A stretch of 64,000 bases of DNA from Plutella xylostella (lineage: Eukaryota; Arthropoda; Insecta; Lepidoptera; Plutellidae): positions 560,501 through 624,500 of the forward strand of contig NC_063999.1 in assembly GCF_932276165.1 (NCBI RefSeq), given 5' to 3'. The notes beneath the pieces are model-generated. The model saw nothing but the letters and a program-made list of their open reading frames with translations, made no database searches and was not told the DNA's origin. Both the position numbers and the translations under genes were made by a program. This document shows, one piece after another, positions 57,201 through 64,000 of this stretch; positions within the stretch are counted from its first letter, which is position 1, and each line of letters begins with the position of its first letter.

Positions 57201-60200
57201 AAAGCACTCTGTACTAATCCTACCATCAATAAGTGTTCTTTAAAAAGTTCTAACTACCTAACGTATTTTGCAATAATAACAAACAGTGGATCCCGCTTGG
57301 GTTTCCAAAATTAAATATCTTTTTTCCAAAGCAAAATCACATTTTGTAAATAGTAAAACCTGAACTGAAAGTTTGTATGGAATTGCTCGTTTTTTTTAAA
57401 TTTTATATTTTTTTAAATGATCTCTCTGAGTCACTCTCGTCTCTTTCGGCATGATATACACTTTTTACAGCCCCCTGTATAAATATTTTACGCAGTCGAA
57501 GTTTTTTTAATAATTGTGAAGCAAATGAACGGTAAACTTTCAAATCAAGCTTTTGTTTATTTTGATCTCCGGTCATGGAAAATTTCTGAAATGGTCAGGG
57601 AAAGTCAGGGAAAAGTCAGGGAATTTTTCGGAGCCTTCTGAGTGGACACCCTGTATTAATACATATTATAATGAAAGTATATTGGCTACTGTCTCGTGAT
57701 ATTCGCTGATAAAATTCCACCCTTAGATAATTATAATCCATATCCAAAAACTGAAGTGAGGCCGTTATTCAGAGTTACTCAAATTTAATTCGATTTTCGA
57801 TTCCATTTCTACACATTTTACATCCACACCTCTTAATACAAACTTACCATTCCCCAGCTGAAACGCTACCCCCGTACCATGAACTACATCCGTCCGAAAG
57901 ACGACAAGCGATCCAAGAAGCGAGTTGAAGTGAAGACGAGGAAGGAAGAGGAAAAGGCGAGGAAGATGGAGGAAATTGCGAGAATGAAGGCGCTGAAACT
58001 GAAGGAGATACAGGAAAAGATCGCGAGAATTAAGGAGGTCACTGGGAACGATGAACTGGCTTTTAAGGTAAGAAATAAAGCTGTGTTTAGTGTTGTAGGT
58101 GTGTTTCAAAGCCACCGTCAATCCATATTAATAGATTGTTGTTTATGTTATAAAATGAGTATACATACAATTATATCTCTATTTCCATTGTTTTAAAAAT
58201 TTCAGTTTCACATTTCACGTTTTGTTTACCATGCAGCTTCTAAATGGTATGCCTCTAATATAGAACTAAAGATGTGCCCCAATGTAGTACCGTATTTAAC
58301 GCGGGCCGTTAGCTCGGCATAGCGTCTCAAATCGTCTCATGCGGCGCTTTACTCTTAACAGAAACTAACCTATACTTGCTTAAGATAACTATTGATCTAC
58401 TATACCAATTTTCCCCTCCATTTTCCCCAGGACTCGGACATCGAGGGCGACTTCGACCCCGAGGCGCACGACCGCCGCATGCGCGCGCTGTTCGACGAGC
58501 AGTACTACGGACACGCGGACGAGGAGAAGCCCACGTTCCCTGATCTGGACGAGGAGCTCGAGATAGGTGAGGCGAAATTGGATAATGAATGTTTGCGGTG
58601 TGTGGTTATATCCAACCCAAAAATAAAAATAAAAATAAACAACATTTATTGAGTTTTACAACACACAAACACTATTATGCTTATGACATTAACCTTCCAA
58701 TCTTGGAGGAGGCCCATGTCCCGCAGTGGATAATTTATAGGTTGTGTGCTGGAAGATTCACTCTTCAAACCACCTTCAAACACACAACCTTAGGCTAAAA
58801 CTTACACTTTACGGAGTGTTCATTGTAAAGTATGTATAATTTTGGAGCGAATAGTCATTACACTGCATTGTTTTTTAAACCTTGACTATTTCACAACAGT
58901 GCGGATATTCAATGAATCGTCGAAGTTACCGCTTTTGTAACTATTATGCTTCATGGGTTTCATGAGAATGTGATTTGCCAGAGAACTGGGACGAGTACGA
59001 GCCGGAGCACGAGGCTGTGACGCAAGCCGAGGAGGCGCCGCACTGCGAGGATGAGGACTTCAATGTGAGTTGTATTCTTATTACATAGGCAGGTAGGATA
59101 TAGTTGGTAGAAGAAGTCCACAGACTAGAGTTTTGGCGCTTCAACAGACCTATGTCGAAGACTTCATAAAAAATAATGATTACTTATAACTATCTACCGC
59201 TGGGTGTATTCCTCTCTCAACGAAGTGTTGTAGACTTTCTGTATCTTAAATCTTCCTGCCCATTAGAAAAAAAAACTGTTTTCATTCACAATTAAGCTAC
59301 AGTATCGCAATCTACAACATTCCTCTTTTACCCATTCAATAATCACCCTTCATCCTCAGTCCTAACCCTAAACCCTCTAACCCCACAGATGGACGCAGAC
59401 TACGACCCCAAAAAGAACCGAACCACCCTCCTCGAAGAAATACAAGAGACCCTCGGCAAGAAGCGACGCAACCGCAAGAAGAAGACCAAGCTCGCCGCGC
59501 TGCTCGAGGCAGCCACTGACAAGCCCAAGTTCGTGCCGTCAGCCGCTGACAAGACCTATGCGGAGTACATGGAGGAGTATTATAAGATGGACTGTGAGGA
59601 TGTCATAGCAGGGGAGTTGCCCACCAGGTTCAAGTACAGGGAGGTGGTGCCGAATGACTTCGGGCTTAGTATTGAGGAGGTGAGTATAGTTTGATATGTT
59701 TATTATTATTAGGGATATAGCACAGTCGCTACTGCTGCTGGTTTAGTGCCTGTGAATAAGGAACCAATTTGAAAATAGAGGATCGACATCGTAGGCCTCC
59801 CTACTGCCATTTATGTAATGGCCGCCATTTTCAAATTTTAAATTTTTAATTACCTACTCCAGATTGATCATTCTATTTCTTTTATTAGCTAGCTGTTCTG
59901 TGCGTACATTTCTCGTACTTGTAGTTTACAAGTATCCAATATCAATATCTCACAACCTCACCACGGTGACAAACGCTAGTCCAGCTGCAGTCATATTAGA
60001 CACCATGAAAGAAGACGAAAAACACTTTCTATCCTCTCTCCCGTCTTCCAGATCCTGTTAGCAGACGACAAGGAGCTGAACCGCTGGGCGTCGCTGAAGA
60101 AGACCGTCAAGTACCGCCCCGAGAACGTGGAGAAGAGCGAGGTGAAGACGTACAGCCAGCGCGCCGCTGACCCCAAGCTGAAGAGGACGTTGCTGCCTAG

Positions 60201-61311
60201 CTTGTTCAAGGATCTGCCTGAGTAAGTAGCATTTAGAGTATAGAAGTCAATAAAATAAAATAAGATCACAAAGTCTCAATATTATTCACTAACACCTTGA
60301 ATCTTGGTTGGCATTGTGTACTGTGTAGTTGTGTAACCTGATTCAACAATTTTGTATTCTTCAATGGCAAGCGTGTGAATAATATAATAAAACGATTCTA
60401 GATATTCCCTTGTGTGAATTTAATTATACAATCAATTTGTCAACAGAGAACCAGAAGTGGTAGTGCCAGTTGTAATCAACAAAAAGAAAAACAAAGCCAA
60501 CGTCAATACTGATGATCAAACAAATGCCGAAGAGAATGTTGCAAATGGTGATGACACTATGGAAGAAAGTAAAGAACTCAATGAGAGTATAAAATCCGAC
60601 GTAGTTGGTAAGAAAAAGAAAAAGAAGAAGAACAAAAAGAATGCAAATAACAGTAATGCAACTAATACTAGTCAAGTTAATGAAGTGCCTGTACATACTA
60701 GCAATGGTAAAAATGAATCATTACCAACAGAGTCACTAAACAATGATAGTAAACTGAACGAAAGTGCCGAAGGAAAGAAGAAACGTAGAAAGAAAAAGAA
60801 GAAGCCTAACCAAACCAATTTAGTTGAAAAGTCTCTAAATAGTGGCTCAAGTCAAAATGAAAATAAACGACCTCCTAAACCACAGTTTGAGAAAGATAAA
60901 GCTAAGCAAAATCAAAATGTTAAAACTCCGAGCAAGCCAAGTGAAAACAACAAAAACAAACTAAATGGTAATGTTAAACCTGCAAATGCACTAACTACCA
61001 ACAAAGTCAGCCAGCCTCCTAACCAAGGCAAAGCTAACAGTTTGAAAAGAAAATTAGACTCCAATCAGTCTGAAAACGAAACAAAACCAGCAAAACAGAA
61101 AAAGACAAATAAACAAAACCAAGTGGCCCAACAAAATGGTGGAGCTAACAAGAATAACAAACATAAAATGAAAAATAAGGCGATCAACAAAAACAAAGGA
61201 AAATCTGACAAACAGGACAATCCTTTGAGTAAACTGTCAGATGAGAGGTTAAAGGCGTACGGATTGAATCCGAAGAAATACCGCAGTTTCTTGAAGTACA
61301 AGAAATTTTAG
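54289..61311 (+). CDS. KRI1: KRI1 homologue, 11 exons
   Basis: KRI1 is a nucleolar factor that works with KRR1 in 40S subunit (18S rRNA) assembly. Exons: 54289-54406, 54523-54738, 55252-55394, 55630-55778, 56151-56301, 57858-58067, 58431-58566, 58982-59064, 59389-59679, 60052-60221, 60447-61311. All are in frame: 2,532 nt, 843 aa. The protein has acidic blocks (SDSEDEEPQEMSPEMEEQFL, FADSDDDDDE), a basic coiled-coil region in exon 6, the conserved KRI1 core (FNMDADYDPKKN, TYAEYMEEYYKMDCEDVIAG, LPTRFKYREVVPNDFGLS) and a Lys/Asn-rich tail in exon 11. It ends DERLKAYGLNPKKYRSFLKY, typical of the family. Intron 5 carries a 1.2 kb transposon. RpS9 follows 1.1 kb downstream. Confidence 0.92.
56478..57653. 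mobile_element. DNA transposon with GTCAGGGAAA arrays in KRI1 intron 5
   Basis: Inverted ends CAGGGTGTCCACT and AGTGGACACCCTG lie 1,176 bp apart with TAT on both sides. Just inside each end are several GTCAGGGAAA-type repeats, in direct orientation. A 60-aa minus frame at 56,709-56,891 has no recognised domain. It is a non-autonomous or decayed copy; the superfamily is not assigned. Confidence 0.65.
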
Positions 61312-61890
61312 AGAATTATATTATTAATATATGTAAATATTACAATGTATGAAATTATATATGGAGTTTTATGTGTATAAGCAGACCTAAGTAAGTATAT
61401 TCATAAATTTTGGATTCGTTAGACGCACATGAATAAGATCGACTGTAGTGTGAGCTAGATTAAAGTTGTATTTTATTTCTGAATGGCCCTGAGATATGTA
61501 AGTGATCACAATAGAAAAATACACATCATCTAACGGATGTTGATAGTCGCTAAGCGGACTCGTTATATCCTACTGTGCTTGACTGGCTCAACTATGCGAA
61601 CCATGGAACAACGCGGACTCGGATGTGCGAACTAACTTAATTTAGCTGGTAGTGTACGCTCGCTTAAGCATAAGATAAAATACTCTTTATTGCACACAAA
61701 CAGCATATTTCTTTACCGAGAAGGAGAGGCGCAGTGCCTTACGAATTTATTCCCATTTCAAAATCGTAGAGTCAGAGTAGGCCATTTGCACTTTTAAAAT
61801 ATTTTAAATCTGGCAATACAAGAATTGCCACAGAATAATTTGGCTTTCCTGCTTCTTGTTTGACATTGACAGATCTCTTTTTGATTAGTT
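61312..61890. other. KRI1-RpS9 intergenic region
   Basis: It holds the KRI1 3' UTR, a small retroposon-like end at about 61,676-61,750 (ATACTCTTTATTGCACACAA, then 'gaaggagaggcgcagtgcc') and the RpS9 promoter. No canonical AATAAA is seen close to the KRI1 stop. GGAACAACGCGGACTCGG near 61,605 also occurs near position 92. Confidence 0.5.
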
Positions 61891-61922
61891 CTTTTCTACG
61901 GCGAGTCGTTTAGTGAAACGAG
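61891..61922 (+). promoter_or_regulatory. RpS9 TOP start and untranslated first exon
   Basis: The pyrimidine run GTTCTTTTCTACGGCG looks like a 5' terminal oligopyrimidine start as in other ribosomal protein genes. The following GAAACGAG is joined to GTGAATAT, a good donor at 61,923. The matching acceptor is ATTCCAG at 62,374, giving a leader CTCGCCATC directly before the ATG. TOP control would link its translation to growth (TOR) signalling. Confidence 0.6.
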
Positions 61923-62383
61923 GTGAATATTTGTGATTTTAATAGATTTAGAAATAAAATATAAGTGAAATATATCTCCTATACGTTTATGAAGTTCAAC
62001 AGTGACATATTTTTAGGTATTTCGTTTAAAGATTTTTGTGATGTGAATGGATTTACAAACATAACCTCAATTTGTGATTGTGTGGCTTACATCTATATCT
62101 AATCGTAGCCGAACCAAACGGCAGCCTTTATCCACTCCCAACAATGTAGACTCACCGTTCTGCAGTTGTTTAAATGAAGGCTAGAGAACCGCCACAAGCA
62201 TTGATTCCCAAGCGTATGTATCTTGGATGTAACTCTGGTTGTTCCCACTAACACCAACATCCAGGTGTTTACGGTTGCAACGGTTTGTGGCAACAAACCC
62301 CCCCCTTTAACACCCATCAACTGTAAAATAGGCTCTTCATTACCCATTCTTTATGTATTAAATCGCTATTCCAGCTCGCCATC

Positions 62384-63682
62384 ATGGTTAACAACCGTGT
62401 GCCGTCGGTCTTCTCCAAGACCTATGTGACCCCGCGCCGTCCCTTCGAGAAGGCGCGTCTCGACCAGGAGTTGAAGATCATCGGAGAGTATGGTCTGAGG
62501 AACAAGCGTGAAGTGTGGCGCGTCAAGTACACGCTGGCCCGCATCCGTAAGGCTGCTCGTGAGCTGCTCACCCTGGAAGAGAAGGACCCCAAGAGATTGT
62601 TCGAAGGTGAGAAAATACCCTTATAGGTTCAATCATGTTGTAAATAATACCACATGTGCTAAGCATGTGGTATTATTTTGTTTACTATGATGAAACATTA
62701 GCACCTCTTGTCAGAGAATACAGCATGTTGATAACTTTTAACTATCCTGATTTACCAATTCAAAATTAAACATGCCTGCCGTTCACTTAAACTGTTATAT
62801 TAATTTTTTATATGTAAATTTCCAGGAAATGCGCTCCTCCGTCGTCTGGTCAGGATTGGAGTGTTGGACGAGAAGCAGATGAAGCTCGATTACGTGCTCG
62901 GTCTGAAGATTGAGGACTTCTTGGAGCGTCGTCTCCAGACCCAGGTGTTCAAGGCTGGTCTCGCCAAGTCCATCCACCACGCCCGCATCCTCATCAGACA
63001 AAGACACATCCGGTAAGACTTGTCACTTTCTATATGTCATAATCATTGTTCCTATTGAAGAATGTACTAATCTAACCATCAGCAATCTCATTGTACCTAT
63101 ATGTTGTTATAATGTTGCAACTTCAATGCAGGTGATTCCCGGAGTGGCGATGCTCCGAGCTGCTTGAATGTTGTTCTATAAAGACCACTTGATCTCCAAC
63201 TCTGTTGGGTTCAATGTCTTGAAATGTTGTATGCTCTTTTGAGCTGATATGCAGGTAATGTATTGCCTTATTCCTCCTTTCATTGCTCCAGCAGATGATA
63301 AATATCTCCCTACTGAGATTTCAAAAGAATGAAGCATTGTACCAACCAATGCATGCTAGTTACCACAACTATTTTTATGTGGTTGTGAACCAGATAATTG
63401 AATAACTTGCATATGTCATCATACCCATGAAGGATTAATTCTAGACTTGAACTTTCACAACATCCCAACACTCCCTACACCCTCTAACTTAACCCCTCTC
63501 CCCGCAGCGTCCGCAAGCAAGTGGTGAACATCCCGTCGTTCATCGTGCGCCTGGACTCCGGCAAGCACATCGACTTCTCGCTGAAGTCTCCGTTCGGCGG
63601 CGGCCGCGCGGGCCGCGTCAAGAGGAAGAACCTGCGCAAGGGACAGGGCGGCGGCGCTGCTGCGGACGACGACGAGGATTAG
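62384..63682 (+). CDS. RpS9: 40S ribosomal protein S9 (uS4), 3 coding exons
   Basis: uS4 is an early-binding rRNA protein of the small subunit, near the decoding site and mRNA entry. Coding exons 62384-62606, 62826-63012 and 63508-63682 join in frame: 585 nt, 194 aa, the same length as the human protein. The sequence is near invariant: VPSVFSKTYVTPRRPFEKAR, ELKIIGEYGLRNKREVWRVK, KIEDFLERRLQTQVFK, HHARILIRQRHIRVRKQVVN. The acidic end is AADDDED. Strong codon bias and a very short 3' UTR (AATAAA at 63,689) fit high expression. Intron 1 holds a perfect hairpin (62,642-62,678) and a possible C/D box RNA. Confidence 0.97.
62642..62678. repeat. 15-bp-arm hairpin in RpS9 intron 1
   Basis: AAATAATACCACATG and its exact complement CATGTGGTATTATTT flank a 7-base loop TGCTAAG. 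It is short for a MITE and could be a structural element of the intron RNA. Confidence 0.8.
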
Positions 63683-63688
63683 ACTATA

Positions 63689-63694
63689 AATAAA
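63689..63694 (+). terminator. RpS9 poly(A) signal
   Basis: AATAAA six bases after the stop codon, followed by a T/GT-rich stretch (TAGTTTTGTGTTTTC). Confidence 0.7.
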
Positions 63695-63709
63695 TGACCT
63701 GAACGTCTA

Positions 63710-64000
63710 GTTTTGTGTTTTCTTTTTCCTTTAGTCCTGAGAATCCTGAGGACTGAGTTAGATTTGGCTGTGAAGAATTGTGGGAACATATTTCATTATG
63801 AATCCTGTGCTGGTTATTTTTTATGAGTTAATGTAAATTAATAGGGAAATAGTGGATAAATAATACATAAGATCCTGTTTATGATAACAATTTTTATATT
63901 GAATAATTTACAATTAAAACACGTAACACATTGATATTAGTATATGACGACAGTTAGTAAAATTTCTGTAAGATATCTTACTTAATGAAAGGTACTTAGA
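63710..64000. other. Downstream of RpS9, nothing recognised
   Basis: AT-rich sequence to the window end with no frame or repeat that I recognise. Confidence 0.5.

Noticed and set aside
61065..61301. Phe/Leu-rich minus frame resembling a membrane protein
   Set aside because: Antisense of the Lys/Asn-rich KRI1 tail; Lys codons read backwards give Phe and Leu.
92..61625. GGAACAACGCGGACTCGG-like word near both ends of the window
   Set aside because: Only about 20 bp shared with no other matching flank; best read as a scrap of a dispersed repeat, not an element boundary.
63294..63330. Second C/D-box candidate in RpS9 intron 2 (GATGATA...CTGAG)
   Set aside because: The two boxes are too close and no terminal stem is present.

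Overview
This window comes from an insect nuclear genome, almost certainly a moth or butterfly. It is AT-rich, with GC-rich exons split by many short GT-AG introns. It carries lepidopteran-type dispersed repeats (Lep1-like Helitrons, RTE-type 3' ends, CR1/Jockey-like non-LTR elements) and conserved insect genes. There is no bacterial or viral gene content.

Layout. Positions 1-22.8 kb hold no conserved host gene I can support. They contain a full-length non-LTR retrotransposon with a PHD-finger ORF1 (about 4.1-8.57 kb), a 1.2 kb foldback DNA transposon with a 10-bp target-site duplication (13,741-14,961), two clusters of an unusual repeated word, and many repeat fragments. From 22.8 kb on the window is gene-dense: spitz-type EGF ligand (-), TFIIH subunit p52/GTF2H4 (+, 12 exons), CPSF73/CPSF3 (-, 16 exons over 20 kb), DHCR24 nested inside a CPSF3 intron on the opposite strand (+, 3 exons), KRI1 (+, 11 exons) and ribosomal protein RpS9 (+). 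Exon boundaries were rebuilt by hand; every junction keeps frame, and the predicted lengths (479, 687, 528, 843 and 194 aa for the multi-exon genes) are close to the human lengths I recall for p52, CPSF73, DHCR24 and RpS9.

Functional view. Most genes are housekeeping: transcription initiation and repair (p52), mRNA 3'-end cleavage (CPSF73), small-subunit biogenesis (KRI1) and the ribosome itself (RpS9). Spitz is a signalling ligand. DHCR24 performs the last step by which insects turn dietary plant sterols into cholesterol. CPSF3 and KRI1 are divergent across 473 bp; GTF2H4 and CPSF3 converge tail to tail with poly(A) signals about 70 bp apart.

Most unusual observations. (1) CPSF3 has two independent repeat expansions that each copy the 3' end of an exon with its 5' splice site: a higher-order array at exon 7/intron 7, and tandem copies of the exon 5 end. 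Two of the exon 5 copies are open, exactly 108 nt, flanked by AG and GT, in phase, and differ from the real exon only at synonymous sites. (2) The second non-LTR element has its ORF1 stop directly after a canonical -1 slippery heptamer and an ORF2 with no AUG, which suggests frameshifting. (3) A perfect 65-bp-arm hairpin lies in a CPSF3 intron. (4) A 999-bp DNA element has its pre-insertion site preserved in a neighbouring duplicate.
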